Assembly (NCBI GenBank): GCA_963700475.1
Contig: CAVOXR010000007.1
Location: 1 to 64,000, forward strand
Origin: Prado023 sp963700475
Lineage (GTDB): Bacteria > Actinomycetota > Actinomycetes > S36-B12 > CAIYMF01
Reading direction: 5' to 3'
DNA: 64,000 nucleotides
This document shows, one piece after another, positions 31,284 through 40,934 of this stretch. The first letter of the stretch is position 1, and the number at the start of each line of letters is the position of its first letter. The notes beneath the pieces are model-generated. The model did no database searches. It was not told the DNA's origin and saw nothing but the letters and a program-made list of their open reading frames with translations. The position numbers were made by a program, and so were the translations under genes.

Positions 31284-32651
31284 TCAGATCGTCGGCAGCT
31301 CAGCCAGCGAGGACTCGAAGCTGACGTCCGGGGTCTCCAGGTCGACCATCCGGCCGTTGAGGTAGGCGTCGTAGGCGGCGAGGTCGAAGTGCCCATGCCC
31401 CGACAGTGCGATGAGGATCACCCGGTCGTCGCCGGCCTCCGTGGCCCGGTTCGCCTCGCGGACCGCCGCGGCGATCGCGTGGCTGGATTCGGGCGCGGCC
31501 ACGATCCCCTCAGTGCGCGCGAAGCGCACGGCGGCGTCGAAGCACTCGATCTGCGGGACGGACTCGGCCTCCATCAGGCCGAGCTCGTAGGCATGGGACA
31601 GCAGCGGCGACATCCCGTGGTAGCGCAGGCCGCCCGCGTGGATGGGGTCGGGGATGAAGTTGTGGCCCAGCGTGTGCATCTTCATCAGCGGGGTCATCCC
31701 GGAGGCGTCGCCGAAGTCGTAGGCGTACACGCCGCGAGTCAGCGACGGGCACGACGCCGGTTCGACGGCGCGGATGACCGGGCTCATCGTCCCGGCCAGC
31801 TTCTCCCGGATGAACGGGAACGTGAGGCCGGCGAAGTTCGATCCACCACCGGTGCACCCGATGATCACGTCCGGGGTGTCCCCGGCCTTCGCCATCTGGA
31901 GCAGGGCCTCCTCTCCGATGATCGTCTGGTGGAGGATGACGTGGTTGAGCACCGATCCCAGCGAGTACTTCACGCTCGGGTCGGAGACGGCAGCCTCGAC
32001 GGCCTCGGAGATCGCGATGCCCAGCGAGCCGGGGTGGTTCGGGTCGGCCTCCAGGTAGTGCTTGCCGGCCTCCGTCAGGTTGGACGGCGAGCGGTGCACC
32101 GTGGCGCCGAACGCCTCGATCATCATCCTGCGGTAGGGCTTCTGGTCGAACGAGGCGCCAACCTGCCACACCTCGCACTCCAGGCCGAACAGGGCTGTGG
32201 CGAAGCTCAGGGCCGTGCCCCACTGCCCCGCGCCGGTCTCGGTCGTGAGCTTGCGGACGCCGGCCTTCGCGTTGTAGAACGCCTGCGGCACGGAGGTGTT
32301 GACCTTGTGCGATCCGGCCGGGCTGACGCCCTCGTACTTGTAGTAGATGCGCGCCGTCGTGCCGAGCGACTCCTCGAGCTTGTACGCCCGGTGCAGCGGC
32401 GCGGGCCGCCACTGGCGGTAGACGTCCAGAACCTCGCCCGGGATCTCGATGTACCGCTCCGTGGCGACCTCCTGCAGGATCAGGTCCATCGGGAAGAGCG
32501 GCTCGAGCGCCTCCGGGCCGATCGGCTCGTGCGTGCCCGGATGCAGCGGCGGGGGCGGGGGCTCCGGCAGGTCGGCGACGAGGTTGTACCAGGTCGTGGG
32601 CATCTCATCCTCGGAGAGGACGTACTTGTGGGTGCGCGGGGTGAAGGTCAT
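31284..32651 (-). CDS. trpB: Tryptophan synthase beta chain, TrpB2 type
   Basis: PLP enzyme that joins indole and serine to make tryptophan. It has 455 residues, longer than TrpB1 (about 400), with the TrpB2-type N-terminus (WYNLVADLPEPPPPPLHPGT). The PLP lysine is Lys116 in SPAGSHKVNTS and the phosphate-binding loop is CTGGGSNFAG. No trpA is adjacent; stand-alone TrpB2 proteins are thought to salvage indole. The ATG (32649-32651) is 7 nt after a TACCTT box without a ribosome site, so it is probably leaderless. Confidence 0.93.
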   Translation of the reverse strand: MTFTPRTHKYVLSEDEMPTTWYNLVADLPEPPPPPLHPGTHEPIGPEALEPLFPMDLILQEVATERYIEIPGEVLDVYRQWRPAPLHRAYKLEESLGTTARIYYKYEGVSPAGSHKVNTSVPQAFYNAKAGVRKLTTETGAGQWGTALSFATALFGLECEVWQVGASFDQKPYRRMMIEAFGATVHRSPSNLTEAGKHYLEADPNHPGSLGIAISEAVEAAVSDPSVKYSLGSVLNHVILHQTIIGEEALLQMAKAGDTPDVIIGCTGGGSNFAGLTFPFIREKLAGTMSPVIRAVEPASCPSLTRGVYAYDFGDASGMTPLMKMHTLGHNFIPDPIHAGGLRYHGMSPLLSHAYELGLMEAESVPQIECFDAAVRFARTEGIVAAPESSHAIAAAVREANRATEAGDDRVILIALSGHGHFDLAAYDAYLNGRMVDLETPDVSFESSLAELPTI

Positions 32652-32658
32652 GGGGGGA

Positions 32659-32664
32659 AAGGTA
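32659..32664 (-). promoter_or_regulatory. -10 box for a leaderless trpB transcript
   Basis: TACCTT on the minus strand ends exactly 7 nt before the trpB ATG; the spacer is TCCCCCC, so no Shine-Dalgarno exists. Confidence 0.55.
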
Positions 32665-32749
32665 CCGAACGTTGGCCGTCTCGCGCTCACGGCTCCCCGG
32701 TTCCGCACGCCGCCACCACGAGCAGACCCTCTGCGCGAGGGGGCCGCAC

Positions 32750-34315
32750 TCAGCGGATGAAGATCGCCGACTCGTTGACGACGTTCAGGATCGCCTGGGG
32801 GAAGACGCCCAGCAGGACTGTGCCGAGCACCGCGATGGCGATCGCGGACTGCGTGAACAGGCTGGGCACTGACACGGCGGCACCGCCCTCGATCGCGGGC
32901 TTGGCGAAGTACATCAGCACGATGACCTTGAGGTAGAAGAACGCCGAGATCGCCGAGGCGATGACCGCGAAGATCACCGGCCAGACCGCCCCGCTGGCGA
33001 TGGCCGCCGAGAATATCCCGAACTTGGCGGTGAACCCGCTGGTCAGCGGGATGCCTGCCAGGGCGAGCAGCAGGAACGCGAAGACGCCGGCGACGAGCGG
33101 AGACGTGCGACCCAGTCCGGCCCACGCGGACAGGTGGCCGGCCTCACCCGCTGGTCCGCGGACCAGCATGACGATCGCGAAGCACCCGATGGTCGTCAGG
33201 CCGTAGGCGAGCAGGTAGAACATCGTCGCCGCCAGGCCGTCGTTGGAGAAGGCGATGACGCCCAGCAGCAGGAAGCCCGCGTGACCCACCGAGGAGTAGG
33301 CCAGCATCCGCTTGATGTCCGAGCTGGTCACGGCCAGGATCACGCCGACGAGCATCGTGATGCTCGCCACGACCCACATGAGCGGCTCCCAGTCCCACGA
33401 GGCGCCGCCGAGGGCGACGTACATGACCCGCAGGAGCGCCCCGAAGCCCGCGACCTTCACCGCCGCCGCCATGAACGCGGTGACCGGCGTGGGCGAGCCC
33501 TGGTAGACGTCCGGCGTCCACATGTGGAAGGGCACGGCCGCGACCTTGAACAGCAGGCCGGCCGAGACCATCGCGATCCCGATCAGCTGCAGCCCCTGCG
33601 CCCCGGGCCTCGTGGTGAAGGCATCGGAGATCGAGGCGAAGTCCAGCGCCCCGGCGTAGCCGAAGAGCATGGCGGAGCCGTAGAGCAGGAACGCTGAGGC
33701 GAAGGCGCCGAGCAGGAAGTACTTGAGTGCGGCCTCCTGCGACAGCAGCCGGCGGCGGCGGGCCATGCCTGCCATCAGGTACAGCGGCAGGCTCATGACC
33801 TCCAGCGCCACGAACAGCATCAGCAGGTCGTTGGCGGCCGGGAACAGCAGCATGCCCGTCAGCGCGAACAGGAACAGGGGCCAGATCTCGGTCTGCTCCC
33901 AGCCACGCCTGGTCAGCTCCTGCTCCTCGGTGGAGCCCACCAGCGACGCCGCCCTTGGCGCGAACGCATCGCCAGCGGGATCGACCTTCTTCTCGGCCAT
34001 GAGCAGGGTTGCGAGCAGGCCGATCACCAGGATGGTGACCCACATGAACAGCGTCGGCCCATCGACCGACAACGAGCCGGCTGCGACCACGCCCATCTCG
34101 GACGCCGGCATGGCGATCGTGAGGACCAGGGCAGCCACGAGGGTGGCCAGGACCAGGACGAGCTGGATCGCGCGACGCGTGGCCCGGGGCGCGAGGCCCT
34201 CGACGAGGACCGACACGACCGCCGCGACGAGCACCAGCAGGACAGGGGCCATCGCCCGGTACTGGAACGACGGGAACGTCAGCGTCTCGGCCATGGGGAT
34301 GGCGGTGGCGATCAT
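32750..34315 (-). CDS. nuoN: NADH-quinone oxidoreductase subunit N
   Basis: Antiporter-like proton-pumping membrane subunit of complex I, 521 residues, about 14 transmembrane helices. Conserved pump residues lie in the FKVAAVPFHMWTPDVYQGSP and SVGHAGFLLLG regions. It is the last gene of the nuoA-N operon, 7 bp after nuoM. The 98 bp behind it hold only a weak stem (CCCTC/GAGGG, 32727-32741) and the trpB promoter of the next unit. Confidence 0.97.
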   Translation of the reverse strand: MIATAIPMAETLTFPSFQYRAMAPVLLVLVAAVVSVLVEGLAPRATRRAIQLVLVLATLVAALVLTIAMPASEMGVVAAGSLSVDGPTLFMWVTILVIGLLATLLMAEKKVDPAGDAFAPRAASLVGSTEEQELTRRGWEQTEIWPLFLFALTGMLLFPAANDLLMLFVALEVMSLPLYLMAGMARRRRLLSQEAALKYFLLGAFASAFLLYGSAMLFGYAGALDFASISDAFTTRPGAQGLQLIGIAMVSAGLLFKVAAVPFHMWTPDVYQGSPTPVTAFMAAAVKVAGFGALLRVMYVALGGASWDWEPLMWVVASITMLVGVILAVTSSDIKRMLAYSSVGHAGFLLLGVIAFSNDGLAATMFYLLAYGLTTIGCFAIVMLVRGPAGEAGHLSAWAGLGRTSPLVAGVFAFLLLALAGIPLTSGFTAKFGIFSAAIASGAVWPVIFAVIASAISAFFYLKVIVLMYFAKPAIEGGAAVSVPSLFTQSAIAIAVLGTVLLGVFPQAILNVVNESAIFIR

Positions 34316-34322
34316 CGCAGCC

Positions 34323-35852
34323 TCACTTCCCCGACTCGGCGACGGCGGGCACCGGATCGGTGCTGCCGACCAGCGTCATCGTCTGGTCGACGGATGGATT
34401 GATGACCTCCAGGACCGGGTTCGGGAAGAACCCGAGGGCGATGATGATCGCCAGCACGGGGACGATCGCCAGGACCTCGCGACCGCGCAGGTCCTTCATC
34501 CCGCCGACCCCCTCGCGCACCGGACCGGTCATCGTCCGCTGGTACATGATCAGGATGTACAGGGCGGCCAGGATGATGCCCGACGTGGCGATGATGGCCG
34601 CCCACGGGTAGACGGTGTACGTGCCGGCCAGGACCAGGAACTCCGACACGAACGAGCTCAGGCCCGGCAGCGCGAGTGAGGACAGGCCGGCGACCAGGAA
34701 CAACCCGGCCAGCACGGGAGCGACCTTCTGCACGCCACCGAAGTCGGCCATGAGCCGCGAGCCGCGGCGCGTGGCCATGAACCCGACGAGCAGGAAGAGC
34801 GCGGCGATCGAGAAGCCGTGGTTGACCATGTAGAGGGTCGACCCGCTCTGGCCCTGGGTGGTCAGCGCGAAGATCCCGAGCACGATGAAGCCGAAGTGGC
34901 TGACCGACGTGTACGCGATCAGGCGCTTGAGGTCGGTCTGGCCGATGGCCACGAGCGCCCCGTAGATGATGCCGACCAGCGCCAGGATGATGATCCCGGG
35001 GGCGAAGTACTTGGAGGCGTCGGGGAACAGCGGCAGGCACAGGCGCAGCATCCCGAAGGTGCCGACCTTGTCCAGGACGCCCACCAGGAGCACCGACGAG
35101 CTGGGCGGGGCCTCGGCCGCCGCGTCGGGCAGCCACGTGTGCAGCGGCCACATCGGGGCCTTGATCGCGAAGGCGATGAAGAACCCGAGGAACAGCCACT
35201 TCTGCAGGTCCGGGCTGATGTCCATCCCGACGAGCGCGGCGTAGTCGAAGGTGCCGGCACCGTACTGGTCGACCGACAGGACGTAGAGCCCGATCAGCGC
35301 GGCGAGCATGAGCAGGCCACCGAGCAGCGAGTACAGGAAGAACTTCACTGCCGCGTACTGCCGCTGGGCCCCGCCGTAGCGCCCGATGAGGAAGTACATC
35401 GGGATCAGCATCGCCTCGAACAGCACGTAGAACAGGAAGACGTCCGTGGCCGCGAAGACCCCGATGACCAGGCCCTCGAGGACCAGGATCCACGCGAAGT
35501 ATCCGCGCACCGATCCCGTCGACCCGTCCGCGTCCGCCCAGCCCGCGGCGATGCAGACCGGTACCAGGATGACAGTCATCAGGATCAGGACCAGGGCGAT
35601 TCCGTCCACCCCGAGCGCGAACTGCACTCCCCAGGCCGGGATCCACTCCCAGGCGCCGCGCAGCTGGAAGGTCTCGGCAGCACCCACGTTGTACGCCACG
35701 CCGACAGCAACACCGAGGGCGAGCACGAGCAGCGAGATGACCAGCGCGACCCTCTTGGCCAGCCCTGGGTTCCCCTTGGGCAGGACGGCGACCAGCAGCC
35801 CGCCGAGGATCGGCAGCGCCATGAGCGCGACGAGGTAGTAGTCGGTGCTCAC
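34323..35852 (-). CDS. nuoM: NADH-quinone oxidoreductase subunit M
   Basis: Antiporter-like membrane subunit of complex I, 509 residues, about 14 helices. The conserved glutamate is in VLFEAMLIPMYFLIG, and the lysine/proline loop in AIKAPMWPLHTWLPDAAAEA. The GTG start (35850-35852) overlaps the nuoL stop (GTGA). A much longer open frame runs upstream through nuoL in another frame, but this start matches the family N-terminus. Confidence 0.97.
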   Translation of the reverse strand: MSTDYYLVALMALPILGGLLVAVLPKGNPGLAKRVALVISLLVLALGVAVGVAYNVGAAETFQLRGAWEWIPAWGVQFALGVDGIALVLILMTVILVPVCIAAGWADADGSTGSVRGYFAWILVLEGLVIGVFAATDVFLFYVLFEAMLIPMYFLIGRYGGAQRQYAAVKFFLYSLLGGLLMLAALIGLYVLSVDQYGAGTFDYAALVGMDISPDLQKWLFLGFFIAFAIKAPMWPLHTWLPDAAAEAPPSSSVLLVGVLDKVGTFGMLRLCLPLFPDASKYFAPGIIILALVGIIYGALVAIGQTDLKRLIAYTSVSHFGFIVLGIFALTTQGQSGSTLYMVNHGFSIAALFLLVGFMATRRGSRLMADFGGVQKVAPVLAGLFLVAGLSSLALPGLSSFVSEFLVLAGTYTVYPWAAIIATSGIILAALYILIMYQRTMTGPVREGVGGMKDLRGREVLAIVPVLAIIIALGFFPNPVLEVINPSVDQTMTLVGSTDPVPAVAESGK

Positions 35853-37789
35853 AGTGCAACCCCCAGGGCCAGGACGGCGCCGACGACCACGACGCCGAGC
35901 AACATCGTCAGGGCGTACGACCGGACGTAGCCGGTCTGCCAGCGGCGCATCCGCGCGCTGAGCCCGCCGATGCCGGCGGCGGTGCCGTTCACCGCCCCAT
36001 CGATGATCTTGTTGTCCGTCCAGACCAGCGTGCGGGTGAGGTGCTGGCCGGGACGCATGAACACGGCCTCGTTGACCGCGTCCCCGTAGAGGTCGTTGCG
36101 CGCTGCGATGGTGATCGCCGATACCTGCGTCGGCGCGACCTCGGGAACGTCTCGGGTGGCGTACTGCCGCCAGCCGATGACCACGCCGACCGCGACCACG
36201 GTGAGCGTCAGCGCGATCATGACCGGCGTCGGGAGCCCGCCCTCGACCTCCTCGAAGCCGACCACGGGGGCCAGCCACTCCTCGATGTTGCCCACGTAGA
36301 GCATCAGGAAGCCGCCGACGACGGCGCCGATGGCCAGGACGATCATCGGCACGGTCATCCACTTCGATGATTCGTGCGGGTGCACGCCGTCCTCCCAGCG
36401 GGCCTTGCCATAGAAGGTCATGGCCATCATGCGGGTCATGTAGAAACCGGTGACCCCCGCGCCGATGAGCGCCGCGAGCCCGGAGACCGGGTGCTCGGCC
36501 CACGCCGCGTGGATGATCTCGTCCTTGCTGAAGAACCCGGCGAACGGCGGGACGCCGATGATCGCCAGGTAGCCGATGCCGAACACCACCCAGGTCAGGA
36601 CCATGAACTTGCGCAGCGCGCCGTAGCGGCGCATGTTCACCTGGTCGTCCATGCCGTGCATGACGGAGCCGGCACCGAGGAACAGCAGCGCCTTGAAGAT
36701 GCCGTGGGTGAGCAGGTGGAAGATGGCGAACACGTAGCCGACGGGTCCCAGCCCCGCGGCCAGGAACATGTAGCCGATCTGGCTCATCGTGGACCCGGCC
36801 AGGCCCTTCTTGATGTCGTCCTTGGCCGACCCGATGATCGCACCCATGAGCAGCGTGATGGTGCCCACGATGACGACGGCCAGGCGCGCGGTCTCACTGA
36901 GGTTGAAGATCTCCGCCGAGCGCACGATCAGGTAGACGCCGGCGGTGACCATCGTGGCCGCGTGGATCAGGGCCGAGACCGGGGTCGGGCCCTCCATCGC
37001 GTCCAGGAGCCAGGACTGCAGCGGGAACTGCGCGGACTTGCCGCAGGCGGCGAGCAGCAGGGCCAGGCCGATCCAGGTGACCATGTTCGAGTCGGCCTGG
37101 CCGATGGTCGCGTTGACCCCCTCGAAGGTGAACGTGCCGAGGGTTGCGAACATCATCATGATCGCCAGGCTCAGTCCGAAGTCACCGACCCGGTTGACGA
37201 CGAAGGCCTTCTTGGAGGCGGTGGCCGCCGACGGCTTGTAGAACCAGAAGCCGATCAGCAGGTACGAGGCCAGGCCCACGCCCTCCCAGCCGACGTAGAG
37301 CAGCAGGTAGTTGTTCGCCAGGACGAGCAGGAGCATCGCCGCGATGAACAGGTTCAGGTAGGCGAAGAACTTGCGCCGCTCCGGGTCGTGGTCCATGTAG
37401 CTGATCGAGTAGATGTGGATCAGGGAGCCGACACCGGTGATCAGCAGGACGAAGCACATGCTCAGCGGGTCCAGCTGCAGGGCGAAGGGCGCCTTGAACG
37501 TCCCCACGTCGATCCAGTTCCAGAGGAACTGGTTGATCGTGCGGGCGTCCTCGGGCTGGGCCAGCAGGGCGGCGAAGAGCACGCAGGCGACGACGAAGGC
37601 CGCCAGCACCATCGCGGTGCCCAGCAGGTGGCCCCACTTGTTCGCGCGTCGACCCGCCAGGAGCAGGATCACCGCACCGAGGGCGGGGATCGCGATCAGC
37701 GCAGCGATCAGGGCGAAGGTCCCGGTGGCCTGTACGACCTCGCCCGGGGAAGCCTCCCCGGAGGTGAGGACCGCAAGGGTGTTGTTCAC
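35849..37789 (-). CDS. nuoL: NADH-quinone oxidoreductase subunit L
   Basis: Largest antiporter-like subunit of complex I, 646 residues, with the long amphipathic lateral helix region near the C-terminus. The GTG start is at 37787-37789. Landmarks include YVGWEGVGLASYLLIGFWF and KSAQFPLQSWLLDAMEGPTP with GVPPFAGFFSKDEI further on. It lies 10 bp after nuoK. Confidence 0.97.
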   Translation of the reverse strand: MNNTLAVLTSGEASPGEVVQATGTFALIAALIAIPALGAVILLLAGRRANKWGHLLGTAMVLAAFVVACVLFAALLAQPEDARTINQFLWNWIDVGTFKAPFALQLDPLSMCFVLLITGVGSLIHIYSISYMDHDPERRKFFAYLNLFIAAMLLLVLANNYLLLYVGWEGVGLASYLLIGFWFYKPSAATASKKAFVVNRVGDFGLSLAIMMMFATLGTFTFEGVNATIGQADSNMVTWIGLALLLAACGKSAQFPLQSWLLDAMEGPTPVSALIHAATMVTAGVYLIVRSAEIFNLSETARLAVVIVGTITLLMGAIIGSAKDDIKKGLAGSTMSQIGYMFLAAGLGPVGYVFAIFHLLTHGIFKALLFLGAGSVMHGMDDQVNMRRYGALRKFMVLTWVVFGIGYLAIIGVPPFAGFFSKDEIIHAAWAEHPVSGLAALIGAGVTGFYMTRMMAMTFYGKARWEDGVHPHESSKWMTVPMIVLAIGAVVGGFLMLYVGNIEEWLAPVVGFEEVEGGLPTPVMIALTLTVVAVGVVIGWRQYATRDVPEVAPTQVSAITIAARNDLYGDAVNEAVFMRPGQHLTRTLVWTDNKIIDGAVNGTAAGIGGLSARMRRWQTGYVRSYALTMLLGVVVVGAVLALGVAL

Positions 37790-37799
37790 AGTCGTCCCC

Positions 37800-38099
37800 T
37801 CACAACTTCAGCAGGTTGGGCTCGTCGACCGAGGCCGAGTTGCGGGTACGGAAGATCGTCACGATGATCGCCAGGCCGATGACGACCTCGGCGGCGGCCA
37901 CGACCATCACGAAGAAGGCCACCACCTGCCCGTCGAGGGTCCCGTTGGTCCTCGCGAAGGTGACGAAGGCGAGGTTGGAGGCGTTGAGCATGAGCTCGAT
38001 GCACATGAACACGACGATCGCGTTGCGGCGCACCAGCACCCCCGCGGCCCCGATGGAGAACAGGACGGCCGACAGCACGAGGTAGTTCGTGGGGTTCAT
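37800..38099 (-). CDS. nuoK: NADH-quinone oxidoreductase subunit K
   Basis: Small proton-channel subunit of complex I, 99 residues, three transmembrane helices with buried glutamates (FMCIELMLNASNLAF and VVAAAEVVIGLAI). The ATG (38097-38099) overlaps the nuoJ stop (ATGA). Confidence 0.97.
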   Translation of the reverse strand: MNPTNYLVLSAVLFSIGAAGVLVRRNAIVVFMCIELMLNASNLAFVTFARTNGTLDGQVVAFFVMVVAAAEVVIGLAIIVTIFRTRNSASVDEPNLLKL

Positions 38100-38971
38100 G
38101 CCCGATCCTCCTGGGAGGCGTCCAACGGGTCCCCGCCCGAGGAGTCGACGATGACCGCCTCGTGCGCGAGCAGGTGCTCGGCCTCCGCGATGGCCAGCCG
38201 GTCGGCGTCGCGGATGTCGCCGTCGAGCCGCAGCGGGCCGGGCACGGAGTCCTCGGCGATCGAGCCGTCCGGCAGCAGCGCGGGCATGTCGACGGCGTTG
38301 TTGCGGGCGTAGACACCGGGGCTCGGCTTGTTGACCGGGTGCCGGTCGGGGGCGAACCGCTCCGTGGACAGCTGGGCCTGGGTCTTGCGCGGCTCGACCC
38401 GTTCGCGGTGGGTCAGCACCATCGCGCCCACGGCCGCGGTGATCAGCAGCGCGGAGGTGACCTCGAAGGCAAGCAGGTACCGGGTGAAGAGCAGCACGCC
38501 GATGCCCTGGACGTTGCCGCCGTGCTCGGCGTTGGCCTCGGTGAGGCCCACCACCGTGGTGCCGGACAAGGAGTCCGTGATCCCGGCCAGCAGCAGCCCG
38601 AGGAAGCCCACGAACGCCACGCCAGCCCACACCCGCTGGCCCTTGAGGGTCTCGACGAGGCTGTCGGAGGCGTCCACGCCCACCACCATGAGCACGAAGA
38701 CGAACAGCATCATCACCGCGCCGGTGTAGACGATGACCTGGACCATCCCGAGGAAGGGGGCGTCCTGGGCGACGTAGAGGATCGCGAGGTTGATCATCGT
38801 CAGCGCGATGAACAGCGCGCTGTGCACGGCCTTGCGGGACAGCACCGTGCCACCTGCGCCGATGACGGCCAGGGTGGCGCAGACCCAGAAGGTGACCTGC
38901 TCCCCGGTGTTCTGGGTCACCCCGACCGGCCCTTCAGCCACGAGTGCGCCCAAGGAGGCCAACGTGCTCAC
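38096..38971 (-). CDS. nuoJ: NADH-quinone oxidoreductase subunit J
   Basis: Membrane subunit of complex I, 291 residues from a GTG (38969-38971). The five-helix core includes MINLAILYVAQDAPFLGMVQ and VIVYTGAVMMLFVFVLMVVG, and is followed by a hydrophilic C-terminal extension of about 100 residues, longer than in Proteobacteria but usual in actinobacteria. It overlaps nuoI by 4 bp. Confidence 0.96.
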   Translation of the reverse strand: MSTLASLGALVAEGPVGVTQNTGEQVTFWVCATLAVIGAGGTVLSRKAVHSALFIALTMINLAILYVAQDAPFLGMVQVIVYTGAVMMLFVFVLMVVGVDASDSLVETLKGQRVWAGVAFVGFLGLLLAGITDSLSGTTVVGLTEANAEHGGNVQGIGVLLFTRYLLAFEVTSALLITAAVGAMVLTHRERVEPRKTQAQLSTERFAPDRHPVNKPSPGVYARNNAVDMPALLPDGSIAEDSVPGPLRLDGDIRDADRLAIAEAEHLLAHEAVIVDSSGGDPLDASQEDRA

Positions 38972-39567
38972 TTCTCCTCCGTCCCGGCAGCGTCGCCCTC
39001 GGCGGGGGCGGCGGCCGACTCACGAGCGGCGACCTCCGCGCGCTGGGCGTCCGATGCCCCGGTCACCTCACCGCGGTAGTAGTCGCCGTCGTCGGTGCCC
39101 TCCACCATCGAGTGCGGAGGGGCGACCATGCCGGGCATGAGCGGGCCCAGCAGGTCGGCCTTCTCGTAGATCAGGGACGCCCGGCTGGTGTCAGCCAGCT
39201 CGTACTCATTGGTCATGGTCAGCGCGCGCGTGGGGCATGCCTCGATGCACAGTCCGCACAGGATGCAGCGCAGGTAGTTGATCTGGTAGACGCGCCCGTA
39301 CCGCTCGCCGGGGGAGAACCGCTCCTCCTCGGTGTTCGGCGCACCCTCGACGAAGATGGCGTCCGCGGGGCAGGCCCACGCGCACAGCTCGCAGCCGATG
39401 CACTTCTCCAGGCCGTCGGGGTGCCGATTGAGCTGGTGGCGGCCGTGGAAGCGCGGCTTCGGGGGGTACTTGTCCTTCTCCTCGGGGTACTGCTCGGTGT
39501 TCACCTTCTTGAACATGGTCAGGAAGGTGGTCCCGAAGCCCCTGACGGGCTGGGGGAGCTCAGGCAC
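38968..39567 (-). CDS. nuoI: NADH-quinone oxidoreductase subunit I
   Basis: Electron-transfer subunit with clusters N6a and N6b, 199 residues from a GTG (39565-39567). Two [4Fe-4S] motifs are present: CIGCELCAWACPADAI and CILCGLCIEACPTRAL. The C-terminal ~50 residues are an Ala/Glu/Asp-rich tail. It overlaps nuoH by 8 bp. Confidence 0.97.
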   Translation of the reverse strand: MPELPQPVRGFGTTFLTMFKKVNTEQYPEEKDKYPPKPRFHGRHQLNRHPDGLEKCIGCELCAWACPADAIFVEGAPNTEEERFSPGERYGRVYQINYLRCILCGLCIEACPTRALTMTNEYELADTSRASLIYEKADLLGPLMPGMVAPPHSMVEGTDDGDYYRGEVTGASDAQRAEVAARESAAAPAEGDAAGTEEK

Positions 39568-40934
39568 TGGGGGCCTCCTGTGCGTCGCCTTGATCGTGGA
39601 GGAGGGCGCCGGAGATGTCGTCGGCGGCCACCGCGCTGGGCACGGTCTGGCGCGCTCGCGGCGTGAACTCGAACGTCTCGCCCGGCATGGGGGGGACGGG
39701 GTGTCGGCCCGGCTGGTTGGCGAGCTCCTCGGCCTCGGCCTCGGCGTCGGCCTCGATCTGGGCCCGGCCCTTCTCGCGGCGGTTCTCGATCAGGTACGAG
39801 CCGACGAACACCACCAGGAGGGTCGACGATGACGATCACCGAGACGGTCATGGCGTTGCTGGGCAGCTCGTCGCGCAGGGCGCGGAAGCTCGACACGAGC
39901 ACGATCCAGGCCAGCGAGGCGGGGATCAGGACCTTCCAGCCGAACTTCATGAACTGGTCGTAGCGGAACCGTGGGAGCGTGCCGCGCAGCCAGATGAACA
40001 GGAACAGGAACATCGAGACCTTGATCAGGAACCACAGCAGGCCCCACCAGCCCCGGTTGAGCATGCCGTCGTTGATCGCCGAGATCGGCCAGGGCGCCTG
40101 CCAGCCGCCGAGGAACAGGGTGGTGGCCAGCGCTGAGACGGTGACCATGTTGATGTACTCGGCGAGGAAGAACAGCGCGAACTTCAGCGAGGAGTACTCG
40201 GTGTGGAAGCCGGCAACCAGCTCACTCTCGGCCTCGGGGAGGTCGAACGGCGCACGGTTGGTCTCGCCGACCATGGCGGTGACGTAGATGATGAAGGAGG
40301 GCAGCAGGATCAGCGCGTACCAGATCGGCTGCTGCGCGGCGACGATCTGCGAGGTCGACATCGACCCGGCGTAGAGGAACACCGCGACGAAGGCCAGGCC
40401 CATCGCGATCTCGTAGGAGATCATCTGCGCCGAGGAGCGCAGGGAGCCCAGCAGCGGGTAGGTGGAGCCCGAGGACCATCCGGCGAACACGATGCCGTAG
40501 ATGCCGATCGAGGCCACGGCCAGGATGTAGAGCACCGCGACCGGGAAGTCGGTCAGCTGCAGAGGGGTGATCACGCCGAAGATCGAGACCTCGGGTCCCC
40601 ATGGGATGACCGCCAGGGCCAGGAACGCGGGCACGCAGGAGATGATCGGTGCGATGAAGAACACGGCCTTGTCGGCGGCCGTGGGCATGATGTCTTCCTT
40701 GAGGGCCAGCTTGATGCCGTCCATGAGGCCCTGGAGAACGCCGAACGGTCCGACCCGGTTCGGCCCGACGCGCATGTTCATCCGGGCCACGACGCGACGC
40801 TCGGCCCAGATGGTGAGCAGCACGAGGATGACCACGCCGAGGAAGAGCGCGAGCACCTTGAGCAGGACGAGCCACCACGGGTCCTGGCCGAACGGCGCGA
40901 ACTCGGTTGACGCCACCACGGATGACACGATCAC
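39560..40934 (-). CDS. nuoH: NADH-quinone oxidoreductase subunit H, frameshifted in the last helix
   Basis: Membrane subunit linking the quinone site to the proton path, start at the GTG 40932-40934 with GGAGGTG upstream. The quinone-tunnel signature WAERRVVARMNMRVGPNRVG and GETNRAPFDLPEAESELVAG are intact. At about 39821-39826 the plus strand reads GGTCGAC; one base fewer would continue VIVIV into TLLVVFVGSYLIENRREKGR, completing the last transmembrane helix, and end at 39560 with a tail ..GDAQEAPSA. Uncorrected, the frame runs to 39519 with a Pro/Arg-rich nonsense tail. The neighbours are intact, so an extra base in the sequence is the simplest reading. Confidence 0.88.

Noticed and set aside
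32727..32741. Terminator behind nuoN
   Set aside because: Only a 5-bp stem without U-run; too weak to list.
34323..36503. A 726-codon frame fusing part of nuoL's antisense frame with nuoM
   Set aside because: The extra N-terminus is out-of-frame nuoL; nuoM has a proper GTG start at 35852 coupled to the nuoL stop.
39519..39559. NuoH extension into nuoI
   Set aside because: It follows the frameshift and has a Pro/Arg-rich shadow composition.
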